64,000 nt of DNA from Oceanobacillus caeni (GCF_019037185.1 NZ_JAHHXM010000008.1:1-64000); one strand, 5' to 3'. Counted from the stretch's first letter, positions 9,068-19,592 are shown. Translations and numbers: made by a program. Notes: generated by a model not told the origin, from the sequence alone.

Positions 9068-10234
9068 ATGAGTGAAGAAGTTGTATCTGAGAAAGGTTAT
9101 TTTGGTGAATTTGGTGGCAGTTTTATTCCCGAGGATTTAAAGGTGATTTTGGATAATATTGGAGACCAGTTCGATAAATATAAAGATGATCCTAAATTTC
9201 TAGAGGAATATCGTTACTATTTAAAAGAATATGTTGGGCGTGAAAATCCGCTAACATTTGCTAAAAACCTTACAGAAAAAATAGGTGGGGCCAAAATCTA
9301 TTTAAAACGTGAGGATTTGAATCATACAGGTGCACATAAAATTAACAACGCCTTAGGTCAAATACTTCTAGCAAAACGTATGGGTGCCAAACGCATTATT
9401 GCGGAAACTGGTGCAGGTCAGCATGGAGTTGCCACCGCAACTGCAGCGGCAATGGTTGGTTTACCTTGCACCGTGTACATGGGAAAAGTCGATACAGAAA
9501 GACAAGCCTTAAATGTATTCCGTATGCAACTTTTAGGTGCTGAAGTAGTTGCCGTGGAAGATGGCCGTGGTCGGCTAAAAGAAGCGGTAGATGCAGCGTT
9601 TGAAGACCTAGTAAAAAATCATCAAGATACGTTTTATCTAATCGGTTCTGCTGTTGGGCCATATCCATACCCAGAAATGGTGAAATACTTCCAATCTATC
9701 ATCAGTGAAGAATCCAAAAGACAAATTTTAGAAAAGGAAAATAAACTACCAACAGCCATCGTTGCTTGTGTAGGTGGTGGAAGTAATGCGATTGGTTCCT
9801 TTGCTAGTTACTTAGATGATAAAGACGTTCGGTTAATTGGTGTAGAACCTTCCGAAGCTCCATCTATTTCAGAAGGTATTCCGGCAGTATTCCATGGATT
9901 TAAGTCTTATACATTATTCGATGAGAATAACGAATTAAAGCCAACCAATTCGATTGCAGCAGGTCTTGACTATCAAGGTGTTGGACCAGAACATGGTTAC
10001 CTATATGCTTCCGGTCGTGGAGAATATGTTCAAGCTTCTGGCGGGGAAGCACTTGAGGCATTCCAAGAGTTATCTAGGGTGGAAGGAATTATTCCGGCAT
10101 TAGAAAGTTCGCACGCTGTTGCACATGCTATGAAACTAGCAAAAGAACTAAACAAAGAAGATGTCATTATTGTTAACCTTTCCGGTAGAGGCGATAAAGA
10201 CGTAGATCAGGTTTATACTATGTTGAATAAATAA
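9068..10234 (+). CDS. trpB: tryptophan synthase beta chain (orphan)
   Basis: 388 aa from the ATG at 9068; an in-frame ATG at 9029 would extend it. It has the PLP lysine in HTGAHKINNALGQ, the glycine-rich AETGAGQHGVATATA and the cofactor phosphate loop CVGGGSNAIGSF. It would condense indole with serine. No trpA or other trp gene is adjacent, and residues that are well conserved in operon TrpB differ (GGSFIPEDL; GPYPYPEMV with Tyr where His is usual). It may salvage indole alone or be a paralogue. No trp attenuator or RNA-binding GAG/TAG series is seen upstream. Confidence 0.85.
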   Translation: MSEEVVSEKGYFGEFGGSFIPEDLKVILDNIGDQFDKYKDDPKFLEEYRYYLKEYVGRENPLTFAKNLTEKIGGAKIYLKREDLNHTGAHKINNALGQILLAKRMGAKRIIAETGAGQHGVATATAAAMVGLPCTVYMGKVDTERQALNVFRMQLLGAEVVAVEDGRGRLKEAVDAAFEDLVKNHQDTFYLIGSAVGPYPYPEMVKYFQSIISEESKRQILEKENKLPTAIVACVGGGSNAIGSFASYLDDKDVRLIGVEPSEAPSISEGIPAVFHGFKSYTLFDENNELKPTNSIAAGLDYQGVGPEHGYLYASGRGEYVQASGGEALEAFQELSRVEGIIPALESSHAVAHAMKLAKELNKEDVIIVNLSGRGDKDVDQVYTMLNK

Positions 10235-10241
10235 GTTTAAC

Positions 10242-10269
10242 AAGAGCAGATTTCCTGCTCTTATTTTTA
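10242..10269 (+). terminator. terminator of trpB
   Basis: AAGAGCAG (10242-10249) pairs with CTGCTCTT (10255-10262), followed by ATTTTTA. Confidence 0.75.
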
Positions 10270-10314
10270 TTATTAAAATACTTCCACAACCTATTGGAAG
10301 GGTAATGTTTCTAA

Positions 10315-11649
10315 TTAAAAAATACTATACAAAATAACTGCTAATGCAAGTACTGCTGTTGGTAAGATAACACTTAGCATTAATATAGGTTTGTATGCTC
10401 TCTTATGGGTTTCACCACAGATAGCACGAACGGTCGTTACAATATAACCATTATGCGGTAAAGAATCCAAACCACCTGAAGCTAATGCTGAAACACGGTG
10501 CATTGCTCCTGGATCTACTCCTTGCGCTAAATAAATGGGTGCAAGAATTGGTAGTGCAATTCCAAGTCCACCTGATGCAGACCCTGTAATACCACAAATA
10601 ACGGTTACTCCAATTGCCAACCCTATTAAAGGGGGTCCTGGTATATTTACAAGACCATTAATTAGTGAATCGAAAGCGGAAACCTGTGCCGCTACACTTC
10701 CAAAACCAACTACTGCACACGTATTAGCTAATGCTACAAGTGCATTTTGCGCACCAGTTGCAAGTGCATCCCAAAACTCCTTAAGAAATCTCAACATGCT
10801 TAAACATGCAACAGCAATCCCAATAGTCAAAGCAATTAAGAGTGCTACAGTAGGGGTCAAAAACTGACCAAGAATATTAAGTATCACGATAACTAATACA
10901 AGAGGAAGAATAGCTAAAAGGGTATTGGGAAGATCACCTTTACTTTGTTCTGGCTGTTCTTCTGCAACTAAACTAGCTGCCGTTTCCTCATTTCCTTGCT
11001 TCGGTAAGGAGAAAACTTCACCATTAGCAGAAGCTTTTCTTACCATTGAACCTAACCATAATCCACCAACAATCATAATCAATAATGCACTTAAAACTCC
11101 AATCCAACCACCTGCAGTTGGAGTTGTCCCAAAGAACTCTGTTGGAATAATGTTTTGAATTTCTGGTGAACCAGGTGAAGTCATGGTAAAAGAAATAGAT
11201 CCGAATACTAATGCTGCCGGGATGAATCGGTGTGGTAAATTAGCAGAACGGAATAAGGAAACTGCGATTGGATAAACAGCAAAACCAACTACGAATAAAC
11301 TTACACCACCATAAGTCATAATTGCTGCAGCTGCCACTACCGCAAATACAGCACGTTTAGCCCCAAACTTATTTTTAATCCAATTTGCAATACTATCTGC
11401 AGACTTTGTTTCTTGCATCACTTTTCCAAAGATAGCCCCTAGCAAGAATACCAAGAACCATGAAGCAAAATACCCCGTAAACCCTGTCATATAATTGTCC
11501 ATTAATGCTGTATCTAACCGTAGTCCCCCAGTAATAGCAACAACAATGGAACTAAGTAGGGCCGCGATAATAATATTAACGCCCTTCATCGTAAGGTAAA
11601 TTAATAAAATAAGTGACCCTAACAGACCAATCATCCCAGGAAATGCCAC
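10315..11649 (-). CDS. GntP family permease
   Basis: 444 aa integral membrane protein with about 12 hydrophobic segments and conserved GITGSASGGLGIALPILAP and LASGGLDSLPHNGYIVT motifs of the gluconate/hydroxy acid GntP family. It starts with GTG behind GGGGGGAG. It is the second gene of a two-gene unit after the iron alcohol dehydrogenase, 23 bp away. The pairing suggests uptake and oxidation of a hydroxy acid or alcohol, with the substrate unknown. Confidence 0.85.
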   Translation of the reverse strand: MAFPGMIGLLGSLILLIYLTMKGVNIIIAALLSSIVVAITGGLRLDTALMDNYMTGFTGYFASWFLVFLLGAIFGKVMQETKSADSIANWIKNKFGAKRAVFAVVAAAAIMTYGGVSLFVVGFAVYPIAVSLFRSANLPHRFIPAALVFGSISFTMTSPGSPEIQNIIPTEFFGTTPTAGGWIGVLSALLIMIVGGLWLGSMVRKASANGEVFSLPKQGNEETAASLVAEEQPEQSKGDLPNTLLAILPLVLVIVILNILGQFLTPTVALLIALTIGIAVACLSMLRFLKEFWDALATGAQNALVALANTCAVVGFGSVAAQVSAFDSLINGLVNIPGPPLIGLAIGVTVICGITGSASGGLGIALPILAPIYLAQGVDPGAMHRVSALASGGLDSLPHNGYIVTTVRAICGETHKRAYKPILMLSVILPTAVLALAVILYSIF

Positions 11650-11672
11650 TATTTTCTCCCCCCTTTTTTAGT

Positions 11673-12872
11673 TTAAGAATAAATTGATTTCTCAGATGAA
11701 AAATCATAGCTATAGCAAACCCGATATAATTCCTCTATCTCTTTCTTAGAAGGAACTCTTGGATTATTTTGTGGGCTTCCGCTATTTAAGGCATCATCAG
11801 CCATTTTGCTAATTGCTTGCTCAAATTTGTTTTCATCAATCCCAAACCCTTTTAAGTTAGGTATATTTAAATCTAAACAAAGTTTTTTCACGGAAGATAC
11901 AGCCATTTCTGCGGCTTCTTCATTTGATAGACTGTTAGCGTCCTTGTTAAATAATCTTCCAAGGTCTGCTAATCTCTCGATGCATGCCTCTTTACTAAAT
12001 TCAAGGACGGCAGGTAGTAACATAGCATTGGAGAATCCATGCGGAACATGAAATAATGCGCCGATTGGTCTAGACATTCCATGCACTAAACATACAGAAG
12101 CATTCGTAAATGCCATTCCAGCTTGTAAAGCCCCCACTGCCATTTCTTCTCTTGCATCCATATTATTACCATCTTCATATGCTGGTTTTAAATTCCCAAC
12201 TATCTTCTCCATCGCTGATAGAGCTAGCATATCTGTCATCGGTTGCTTCTTTCTTGAAATATAGGCTTCTATTGCATGACTTAGTGCATCCACACCAGTA
12301 GCAGCTGTCACTGATTTTGGTGAAGATACTGTCAATAACGGATCAATAATAGCAACATCAGGCATAAATGAAGGTTGTTTTATCATCATTTTGACATCAT
12401 TACTTGTATTATTAATAACCGTAGCATCTGTAGCCTCAGAACCTGTGCCTGCTGTTGTTGGGATTGCAATATGGGGAATAGGTTTTTTCTCTGCTATTTT
12501 TTTGCCTCCCATATATTCTCCAATATAACCACCATTTGTTGCGACGACAGCGATTGCTTTAGCAGTGTCTATACAGCTTCCCCCACCAAGAGAAATAACA
12601 ACATTACATTGTTCTTTTTGGAAAATCTCAAGCGCCTCTGCAACATATTGATCTGTAGGCTCAGACTTAACCCCTAAATAGACAGTACTTTCTATATTTT
12701 CCTTTTGTAATACATCACGACACTCACTTACGTAACCAAGGTCATTCATGATTTGATCACTAATGATAAGAGCTTTACTTCCTCGACTTTCCGTTTCCTT
12801 TCCTACTTCTCTAAACGCCCCTCTACCATAATGAATGGTTTGTGGGGTACTAAATGTAGCAAACCTTTCCAA
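11673..12872 (-). CDS. iron-containing alcohol dehydrogenase
   Basis: 399 aa. The N-terminal NAD-binding half carries GGGSCIDTAKAIA. The C-terminal metal domain shows ligands in GVDALSHAIEAY and in LVHGMSRPIGALFHVPHG. This is a group III Fe-dependent dehydrogenase; the family covers butanol, 1,3-propanediol and hydroxy-acid enzymes. It starts at TTG with AGGGG about 9 nt upstream. It is likely co-transcribed with the GntP permease downstream. Confidence 0.87.
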   Translation of the reverse strand: MERFATFSTPQTIHYGRGAFREVGKETESRGSKALIISDQIMNDLGYVSECRDVLQKENIESTVYLGVKSEPTDQYVAEALEIFQKEQCNVVISLGGGSCIDTAKAIAVVATNGGYIGEYMGGKKIAEKKPIPHIAIPTTAGTGSEATDATVINNTSNDVKMMIKQPSFMPDVAIIDPLLTVSSPKSVTAATGVDALSHAIEAYISRKKQPMTDMLALSAMEKIVGNLKPAYEDGNNMDAREEMAVGALQAGMAFTNASVCLVHGMSRPIGALFHVPHGFSNAMLLPAVLEFSKEACIERLADLGRLFNKDANSLSNEEAAEMAVSSVKKLCLDLNIPNLKGFGIDENKFEQAISKMADDALNSGSPQNNPRVPSKKEIEELYRVCYSYDFSSEKSIYS

Positions 12873-13121
12873 CTCTATCTACCCCTTCCTAATTACCTTC
12901 GATTCCACATACGAAAGTCGCGCCAACTTTCATACACACGTAATGTAAGCGTTTTATTAAATACATAAGTATAGATTAGCACAAATTTTCTGATTATCCA
13001 ACCAAAAAGTGTGACAGTATCAAATACTCGAAGCCCCATTAGAAAAACAAATAATTCACTGACCACTTCCAAGTCTTCCAATTAGACTAGCAGTATACTA
13101 TCTGTAATTCTTTAATTTTTA

Positions 13122-13250
13122 TCCCACCTCAAGCTTCTTGTAAAACAAAAAGGTAAGTGGGAGATCAACTGCCAATTAAGGTCCGATAAATGCAATAACC
13201 ATTAGTTAGGAGATGAAGGAAAACCCCCACTGATGGAAGTCTTCTTTATA
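13122..13250 (+). repeat. dispersed repeat family B, copy B2 (upstream of MFS gene)
   Basis: Full-length copy: TCCCACCTCAAGCTTCT at the 5' end, GGTCCGATAA and CCATTAGTT in the middle, CCCCACTGATGGAAGTCTTCT at the 3' end. An internal stem ATCCCAC/GTGGGA is possible. It is oriented with the MFS gene that starts about 94 bp downstream. The rest of the 12873-13343 gap shows no convincing gene. Confidence 0.72.
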
Positions 13251-13343
13251 GTTAAATTTTCATATTGCAATGTAAGCTATTTCAGTGCTATGATTTTATT
13301 TATGATATGTAAATGAACTACTAGTCTAGATTGGAGGATAAAA

Positions 13344-14849
13344 ATGAACCAAGAGTTTAATCATGAAGTACGTCCACCATATGGAATTATTGCAATATTA
13401 ATGATCGGTGCTTTTATTTCTTTCTTAAACAATACATTATTAAATGTAGCCCTTCCTTCTATAATGGCAAATCTACAGGTTGATACAGCAACCGTCCAAT
13501 GGTTAACTACGGGGTATATGCTAGTGAATGGTATTCTTATCCCAACAACAGCTTTTCTCATTCAGAAATTTTCTGTTCGTCGTTTATTTTTAATCGCAAT
13601 GGGATTATTTTCGATAGGAACTATTATTGCAGGAACAGCAACGATATTTCCAGTTTTATTAGGGGCGAGAATGGTTCAAGCATCAGGTTCTGCGATTATG
13701 ATGCCACTTCTTATGAACGTAATGCTTGTAAGCTTTCCGGTTGCCAAACGTGGTACAGCAATGGGAGTATTTGGTCTCATTCTAATGTTTGCACCAGCAA
13801 TCGGACCAACTTTATCTGGCTGGATATTAGAACATTATGAATGGAGAATGCTTTTCCATTTCATTACTCCAATTGCTATTGTCGTATGGATTCTTGGATT
13901 TATTTTATTAAAAGATAAAAAGGAAAAAGTCGATATCCATCTTGATGCTATATCTGTTTTATTATCAAGTATAGGCTTCGGAGGCCTACTTTACGGGTTT
14001 AGCTCTGCTGGAAGTAATGGTTGGAATAGTCCATCCGTCTATATGACCATTATCATTGGTGTTCTTTCCCTAATCACTTTTATTGTAAGACAATCGAAGT
14101 TAAACGACCCTATGCTTAATTTCAATGTTTATCGATATCCTATGTTTTCATTAGCATCTGTTATTACTATGGTCGTAAATATGGCGCTTTTCTCTGGATT
14201 TATGTTACTTCCTATTTATGCTCAAACCATTTTAGGAATTTCTCCAATGAAAGCAGGTCTAATGCTACTTCCAGGGGCGATTGTCAATGCCTTTATGTCC
14301 CCTATAACTGGTCGTTTATTTGATAAATATGGTGGTCGCATACTTGCAGTTATTGGACTGATTATTGTAACAGGGACTACTTTCCAATTAAGTCATTTAT
14401 CATTTGAAACAACCTACTATTATTTAATGTTTATCCATGCTGTTCGCATGTTTGGTTTATCCATGGTCATGATGCCAATCACAACGAATGGATTAAATCA
14501 ATTACCTAAACAGCTTTATCCACATGGAACTGCAATGAACAATACGTTAAACCAAGTTTCCGGTGCGATTGGAACAGCTTTTATTATCACAATCATGTCA
14601 ACTCGCGAAGCAATGTACGAAAAACAATTAACGGCACAAGTTATCGGTCAACCGACGGCGGAAGCAAAACAACATATAACTTTAGAAGCAATGCTTGGTG
14701 GAATTAATGATGCCTTTTTAATCTCCACATTTTTCATCATTCTTGCGTTAGCATTAGCCTTATTTATAAAAAGAGCAACCCCAATGGGGGATAAACCGAA
14801 AAAATCAAAAAACCTATCAAAAGTACCAGGAAATTCTCGTGCTTTGTAG
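13344..14849 (+). CDS. MDR family MFS transporter, DHA2 (14-TM) type
   Basis: 501 aa with about 14 membrane segments. Typical DHA2 features are LNVALPSIMANL near TM1, QWLTTGYMLVNGI, and the motif C-like MGVFGLILMFAPAIGPTLSGW. Relatives are LmrB/MdtP/QacA drug exporters driven by proton exchange. RBS GGAGG is followed by ATG. It is monocistronic, preceded by repeat B2 and followed by a terminator shared with the Bce-type permease. Confidence 0.88.
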   Translation: MNQEFNHEVRPPYGIIAILMIGAFISFLNNTLLNVALPSIMANLQVDTATVQWLTTGYMLVNGILIPTTAFLIQKFSVRRLFLIAMGLFSIGTIIAGTATIFPVLLGARMVQASGSAIMMPLLMNVMLVSFPVAKRGTAMGVFGLILMFAPAIGPTLSGWILEHYEWRMLFHFITPIAIVVWILGFILLKDKKEKVDIHLDAISVLLSSIGFGGLLYGFSSAGSNGWNSPSVYMTIIIGVLSLITFIVRQSKLNDPMLNFNVYRYPMFSLASVITMVVNMALFSGFMLLPIYAQTILGISPMKAGLMLLPGAIVNAFMSPITGRLFDKYGGRILAVIGLIIVTGTTFQLSHLSFETTYYYLMFIHAVRMFGLSMVMMPITTNGLNQLPKQLYPHGTAMNNTLNQVSGAIGTAFIITIMSTREAMYEKQLTAQVIGQPTAEAKQHITLEAMLGGINDAFLISTFFIILALALALFIKRATPMGDKPKKSKNLSKVPGNSRAL

Positions 14850-14865
14850 TGTGATAAATAAATAA

Positions 14866-14899
14866 AAAACGTCCCATCTCATACGAGTTGGGGCGTTTT
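14866..14899. terminator. bidirectional terminator
   Basis: AAAACGTCCCATCTC pairs with GAGTTGGGGCGTTTT; A and T runs on both sides let it serve both convergent genes. Confidence 0.8.
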
Positions 14900-14904
14900 C
14901 TATT

Positions 14905-16854
14905 TTATAATGAATCCTTAATTACCTTCTTATAATACAGTACCGATAAAAGTCCAAATATAGAATAAAGCAATGTATACAATACCATCACAATAATCAT
15001 CGGTGTCCAAAGTTCCGTTCCAAAGAAAAACCAACCAGATTTCACTGCAAAATAACTGTGACATAAACCTACCACTAACGGAATTCCAAAGTTAAACAGT
15101 TGCTTCACTCTAATCCCATTTAACAAATCCTTATTGGTAAAGCCCAGTTTTCGTAAAATTTTATAAGTTCCTTTTTCTTCTTCGCTTTCATCCATTTGTT
15201 TAAAATAGAGAATACATCCTGAAGTGATCAAAAAGGTGAGACCAAAAAATCCAACAAGGAACATGGCTAGCCCCATCGTTATTTTACCGGTAGAACTTAC
15301 ATAAAGCCGTGAACTATATCCGAAGTTCTCTTGGAAACCTAATTCTTGAAAAATTTTGTCCGCTTCCTCTATTTCCCCTTTATCCTTCACATCGACTCCC
15401 ACATAAACAGTAGATTCTTTTTGAATCGATTCATCCATATCCTCTTTTAATTGCTGGTAGACACCCTGGTCAACAACTGCTACAGGAAAACCGCCTAACG
15501 TCAGAAGTGACGGTAAAACATTCCTGTCTTCAAGTCCTTTATAATTTAAAGTAACCGTTTGAGCTTGGCCTTTTAATGAAATCTGACCAGTTTCTTTCAG
15601 AGACATAAATTGCTGCAATGTGTCTGGGAAATTCACGATAATACTTTCATTACGGGACAAATCAATCCCTTCTACTGCTTCATCACTAATCACAACCATT
15701 GTTGCATCTCCGGGATTAAAACTCCCATTTTCTTCATCATACGTCTCCATAATCCTAGATAAATCAGCATGCACTTGATGAAAGTCGACTTTTTTCTCTG
15801 TATATTCAATTTTTGCTGCTTCCAATTCATCCATGAAGCGAGCCGCATCTGCTTCATTTGGAATCGAAAAATGATTTGGAAGCGATTCTTCAGCCGTCTT
15901 TTCTGTTGAATAATAAGATATATAAGTTAAAGACAACAAACCAATGGCTAATGCGGATACGGTTGTAATAATCGTTAACAAGATGGAATTCGACTTCATA
16001 CGAAACATGATGGATGACAGGGAAAGCACTTTATTTATCGAAAGGTAGCCATTGTCCTTTTTACGAATCATATTAAAGATAAAACTAACAGAACCTTTAT
16101 AAAACAAATATGTTCCCACAATGACAGAACCTAGAATGGTAAGCATTGCAAAATATAATGCATTCAATTCTGTAAAGTCTCCACTAAACAATCTAGTGGA
16201 TAAGTAATATCCAAAGGCAATTAATCCTATCCCCAAAACTCCTATCAACATCCCAATAACGGAAACTCGATTTACTTTACCTTCTGTTTTGGATGTTACC
16301 TGAAACAAATGAAGAATTCGTTGCCTCTTAATAAACAAGGCATTCATTGCCATAATCACTACATAGATACATACAAATACAACTGCAGTTTGGATAAGTG
16401 CTTCAACAGAAAAACGTAAAGTTGCTACTTCATTAATACCCATAATCTTAATTAAAATCATCATAAGCAATTTGGATACAGAAAATCCAACAAAAATCCC
16501 AATTAACATGGAACCAAAATACAACATCATATTTTCAACGCTGAGAATTTGAAAGATTTTCCCCTTTGTTAAACCAACTAGTTGGAGTAAACCAATTTCT
16601 TTACTTCTGCGTTTAATAAATAAGTTATTCGCATAAATCAAAAACACAATAATAATGGCTATTAACATAACTGCCCCGGCACGTAATGCTGCAGCACCCT
16701 TAATGGATCCTTCTACCTCATCCATAGAAGGATCATATTGTAGGGTGACAAAAGCAAAATATAAAGCAACACTAAAGACTAATGCAAAAACATAAAGATA
16801 ATAATTCGATAGATTCTTTTTCAAATTACGAAAAATAAGTTGTTTAAAGCTCAT
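14905..16854 (-). CDS. BceB-type ABC transporter permease
   Basis: 649 aa from [14 protein letters not shown], the size typical of BceB. Ten membrane segments are expected, arranged as 4 + 4 + 2 with FtsX-like blocks and a large extracellular loop (about residues 310-510) between the second and third sets, the peptide-sensing domain of these transporters. It overlaps the ATPase gene by 11 nt. Together with the ATPase and two-component system it should detect and confer resistance to a lipid II cycle-targeting peptide such as bacitracin; the actual drug is not readable. Confidence 0.88.
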   Translation of the reverse strand: MSFKQLIFRNLKKNLSNYYLYVFALVFSVALYFAFVTLQYDPSMDEVEGSIKGAAALRAGAVMLIAIIIVFLIYANNLFIKRRSKEIGLLQLVGLTKGKIFQILSVENMMLYFGSMLIGIFVGFSVSKLLMMILIKIMGINEVATLRFSVEALIQTAVVFVCIYVVIMAMNALFIKRQRILHLFQVTSKTEGKVNRVSVIGMLIGVLGIGLIAFGYYLSTRLFSGDFTELNALYFAMLTILGSVIVGTYLFYKGSVSFIFNMIRKKDNGYLSINKVLSLSSIMFRMKSNSILLTIITTVSALAIGLLSLTYISYYSTEKTAEESLPNHFSIPNEADAARFMDELEAAKIEYTEKKVDFHQVHADLSRIMETYDEENGSFNPGDATMVVISDEAVEGIDLSRNESIIVNFPDTLQQFMSLKETGQISLKGQAQTVTLNYKGLEDRNVLPSLLTLGGFPVAVVDQGVYQQLKEDMDESIQKESTVYVGVDVKDKGEIEEADKIFQELGFQENFGYSSRLYVSSTGKITMGLAMFLVGFFGLTFLITSGCILYFKQMDESEEEKGTYKILRKLGFTNKDLLNGIRVKQLFNFGIPLVVGLCHSYFAVKSGWFFFGTELWTPMIIVMVLYTLLYSIFGLLSVLYYKKVIKDSL

Positions 16855-17605
16855 GTTGCACCCCACCTAAAACACCTTGCGTTTTAATAATGTCATTAAA
16901 AAATGTTTGTCTGCTTTCATCACCTTTATTTAACTGAGTAAAGATTTGACCATCTTTTATAAAGATAACCCTACTACAATAGCTTGCCGCTAACGGGTCA
17001 TGTGTTACCATTACAATCGTTGCTTTTCTTTTTTCATTTAGATCCCCTAGTTTATTTAATAAATCCGAAGCAGATTTCGAATCTAATGCTCCTGTAGGTT
17101 CGTCTGCAAAGATAATGCTTGGATCATGGATAAATGCACGGGCTGCAGATGTACGCTGTTTCTGACCACCAGATATTTCCCCAGGATATTTATCTTTCAC
17201 TTCTAAGATACCTAATTCCTTTGCTACTGCGGCAAATTTATTTTGGGCTTCTTTTTTTGTTACTTTTTTGATAGTAAGTGGCAGTAGGATATTTTCCTTA
17301 ACGCTCAATGTATCTAATAAGTTATACTCCTGAAAAATAAAACCTAAATGATTTTTTCGAAACTCTGCCAACTGTTTTTCTTTCATCTTGGTAAATTCTT
17401 GACCCTCAATTTTAATGGACCCATTAGTAACTTTATCAATAGAAGATAATACATTTAATAACGTTGTTTTCCCAGAGCCAGAAGGACCCATGATACCGAC
17501 AAATTCACCTTTTTCTACTTCAATATCAATCCCTCTTAATACTTCTTGTTTATTCCATTTATTGCCGTATCTTTTATGAATTTTTCGTGCTTCTAAAATG
17601 CTCAT
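16844..17605 (-). CDS. BceA-type ABC transporter ATP-binding protein
   Basis: 253 aa with Walker [11 protein letters not shown]-loop [10 protein letters not shown], signature [14 protein letters not shown] and Walker [12 protein letters not shown]. Members energise BceB permeases. It is first in the transporter unit and has its own predicted promoter (17672-17749) after the kinase gene, as in Bce loci where the response regulator activates the transporter genes. Confidence 0.9.
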   Translation of the reverse strand: MSILEARKIHKRYGNKWNKQEVLRGIDIEVEKGEFVGIMGPSGSGKTTLLNVLSSIDKVTNGSIKIEGQEFTKMKEKQLAEFRKNHLGFIFQEYNLLDTLSVKENILLPLTIKKVTKKEAQNKFAAVAKELGILEVKDKYPGEISGGQKQRTSAARAFIHDPSIIFADEPTGALDSKSASDLLNKLGDLNEKRKATIVMVTHDPLAASYCSRVIFIKDGQIFTQLNKGDESRQTFFNDIIKTQGVLGGVQHEL

Positions 17606-17671
17606 ATCCGTTCAACCCCTTTTTCTATTAAATTTCATTTAGAACTTAAAATCTTTCTTCTAGTTTCCTAC

Positions 17672-17749
17672 AGTATAAAAAATATCGTTCTATTTTTCCT
17701 TCGAATTTCCTAACAAAATCAATAAGCACGTGACAATCTTGTCACATGC
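17672..17749 (-). promoter_or_regulatory. Bce-type transporter promoter and response-regulator site
   Basis: GTGACA-atct-TGTCAC (17730-17745), extended to GCAn...nTGC (17726-17749), is an inverted repeat overlapping the kinase stop codon. Downstream on the minus strand a -10 TATACT (17677-17672) has no good -35 box, as expected for an activated promoter. The same hairpin could also act as a weak terminator of the regulator-kinase transcript. Binding by the adjacent BceR-type regulator is inferred from position. Confidence 0.55.
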
Positions 17750-18746
17750 TCGTTAGTTGTAGAAAAGTATTCTTTTTGGCAAATGTTAATGTAAAAGTCG
17801 TGCCCTTTCCAACCTTTGATTCTACATCGATATTAATTTTTAACGCGTTAGCCACTTTTTTCGTTAAATAAAGTCCCATTCCTGTTGCTTTATAGTCTTG
17901 GTGGTTTCTCGTTGATGTAAAACCTTTATCAAAAATACGAGATAAATCTTTCGTAGGAATTCCTCTACCCGAATCCTTTATGATCAGTTGGACGACACCA
18001 TCATCATCAATACTACTTATGACTACATCTGAGTTTTCACTGTACTTTACAGCGTTTGTTAATAGCTGACGAATAATAAAACTGAACCACTTTGCATCTG
18101 TAAGAACTTCTGTTATTTCTAAATTCACATCAAATCCGATTCCCTTTTGCATACACCACGTTCGTAGGTCCTTTATTTCCCTATAGATTAAAGGCTTAAG
18201 AGCTACTTTTTCAATATAGAGGTCATTTTTCATAGAGGCCATACGCCTTTGATGTAATTGTTGGTCAAGAAGTAAATGAATTCTCAACCATTCGTACTGC
18301 AACTGGGATTTTAATTGATCATCTTCAAGCCTTTCTATCATAAGTTGCATAGCGGTGAGTGGTGTTTTTACTTCATGAATCCATGAAAGCAAATCATCCT
18401 TTTCCTGTTCTAACTGTTTTATATTATCATTTAATTCCCTTTTATAATGCTCTACTTGTTCCCTAACCACTTTTTCAGAAATCTTTTCAAACGGTTTGTC
18501 CGCTTCTTTTAAGTATCCAAGGTCATCACTCGGGTTCCAGTTCTTCAACACTCTATAATATGCCGACTCTTTTTGATATCGAATGATTATAAAAAGAATA
18601 AAAATCACAAAGGATAGAAATGTAACATATAAAACGGATTGAAAATTAATAGAAGCATCAAGATAGGCAACAAATAATACCAAAAATTGTAAAATGATGA
18701 ATAAATAAATCCAACTTTGCCTTTCGCGTAAGTATTCCCTAATCAT
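17742..18746 (-). CDS. BceS-type intramembrane-sensing histidine kinase
   Basis: 334 aa from the ATG at 18746. Two membrane helices (about residues 13-30 and 36-55) have almost no loop between them, the hallmark of intramembrane-sensing kinases that read the flux state of their ABC transporter. The phospho-acceptor is in SWIHEVKTPLTAM and the ATP-lid motifs are NAVKYS, DSGRGIP and GMGLYL. The start overlaps the regulator's last codons. Confidence 0.88.
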   Translation of the reverse strand: MIREYLRERQSWIYLFIILQFLVLFVAYLDASINFQSVLYVTFLSFVIFILFIIIRYQKESAYYRVLKNWNPSDDLGYLKEADKPFEKISEKVVREQVEHYKRELNDNIKQLEQEKDDLLSWIHEVKTPLTAMQLMIERLEDDQLKSQLQYEWLRIHLLLDQQLHQRRMASMKNDLYIEKVALKPLIYREIKDLRTWCMQKGIGFDVNLEITEVLTDAKWFSFIIRQLLTNAVKYSENSDVVISSIDDDGVVQLIIKDSGRGIPTKDLSRIFDKGFTSTRNHQDYKATGMGLYLTKKVANALKINIDVESKVGKGTTFTLTFAKKNTFLQLTSM

Positions 18747-19431
18747 GGAGTTCTTCCTTCGCCACATAACCTTGTCCAACCTTTGTTTCAATCCACTTTC
18801 CTAAATCTAGTTCTCCTAGACTTTTTCTTAAACGATTAACATTAACTGTTAACGTATTATCACTTACAAAACGTTCATCATCCCAAAGACTTCTCATCAT
18901 TTTCTCACGACTAACAATTTGATTTTTATTTTCAACTAAAGTCTTTAATATGAACATTTCATTTTTCGTCAGTTCCACTTCACCAGTCTTGGTACTAACG
19001 GTGTTTTTTAAAAAGTCAATTGTCGCCCCGTTCCACACTAGAATATTGGTTTGTTGTTCCGTACTATAATCATAAACCCGTCTTAATATCGCATGGATTT
19101 TAGCTATTAACACCTCAAAGTGAAATGGCTTTTGAATGAAATCATCAGCCCCTAGTTGCATGGACATAACCATATCCATCGGGTGATCACGAGAGGAAAG
19201 AAAAACAATTGGAACATTGGAATGCGAACGAATCAATCTGCACCAATGAAACCCATCAAACTTCGGTAATTGTATATCAATCACAACTAAATCTGGCATG
19301 ACTTGTGTATATTCTTCCATCACTTTATTAAAATCATGAATACCATATACATCATAGGACCACTGTGAAAGTCGATCCTTTATCTCGTTAAATAATGTTT
19401 TGTCATCCTCAATTAATAAAATTTTAAACAT
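18739..19431 (-). CDS. BceR-type OmpR family response regulator
   Basis: 230 aa. The receiver domain has the acidic pair IEDD, phospho-Asp in LVVIDIQLP and lysine in FIQKPF. The C-terminal winged helix covers about 130-225. GGGGTGG precedes the chosen ATG (MFKILL). It is the first gene of the four-gene regulator-kinase-ATPase-permease cluster and is predicted to activate the transporter genes. Confidence 0.88.
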   Translation of the reverse strand: MFKILLIEDDKTLFNEIKDRLSQWSYDVYGIHDFNKVMEEYTQVMPDLVVIDIQLPKFDGFHWCRLIRSHSNVPIVFLSSRDHPMDMVMSMQLGADDFIQKPFHFEVLIAKIHAILRRVYDYSTEQQTNILVWNGATIDFLKNTVSTKTGEVELTKNEMFILKTLVENKNQIVSREKMMRSLWDDERFVSDNTLTVNVNRLRKSLGELDLGKWIETKVGQGYVAKEELHD

Positions 19432-19513
19432 CAAATCCACCCCGCCCCTTATGGTGTTTCCTTAGTATTTAAGTATATCACTTCAGTAAATTTATACCTA
19501 TTCATTTTAGTAT

Positions 19514-19572
19514 GGAAAGTTAACTTTACATACTTATTAGCATAGTATATAATAATGGAAAGTAAACTTTCC
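19514..19572 (+). promoter_or_regulatory. Xre operon promoter with two operators
   Basis: Promoter TTTACA (19525-19530), 17 bp, TATAAT (19548-19553). Operator O1 GGAAAGTTAACTTTAC (19514-19529) covers the -35 box, and O2 GGAAAGTAAACTTTCC (19557-19572) lies just after the -10 box and before the RBS. O2 has perfect 7-bp arms; O1 has one mismatch. Centres are 43 bp apart, four helical turns. Confidence 0.8.
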
Positions 19573-19592
19573 ATCAAGGAGAAACATAAAAA

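Noticed and set aside
12893-13081. A 62-codon hydrophobic frame before the iron alcohol dehydrogenase
   Set aside because: TTG start without a Shine-Dalgarno sequence and no family; promoter or leader DNA is more likely.
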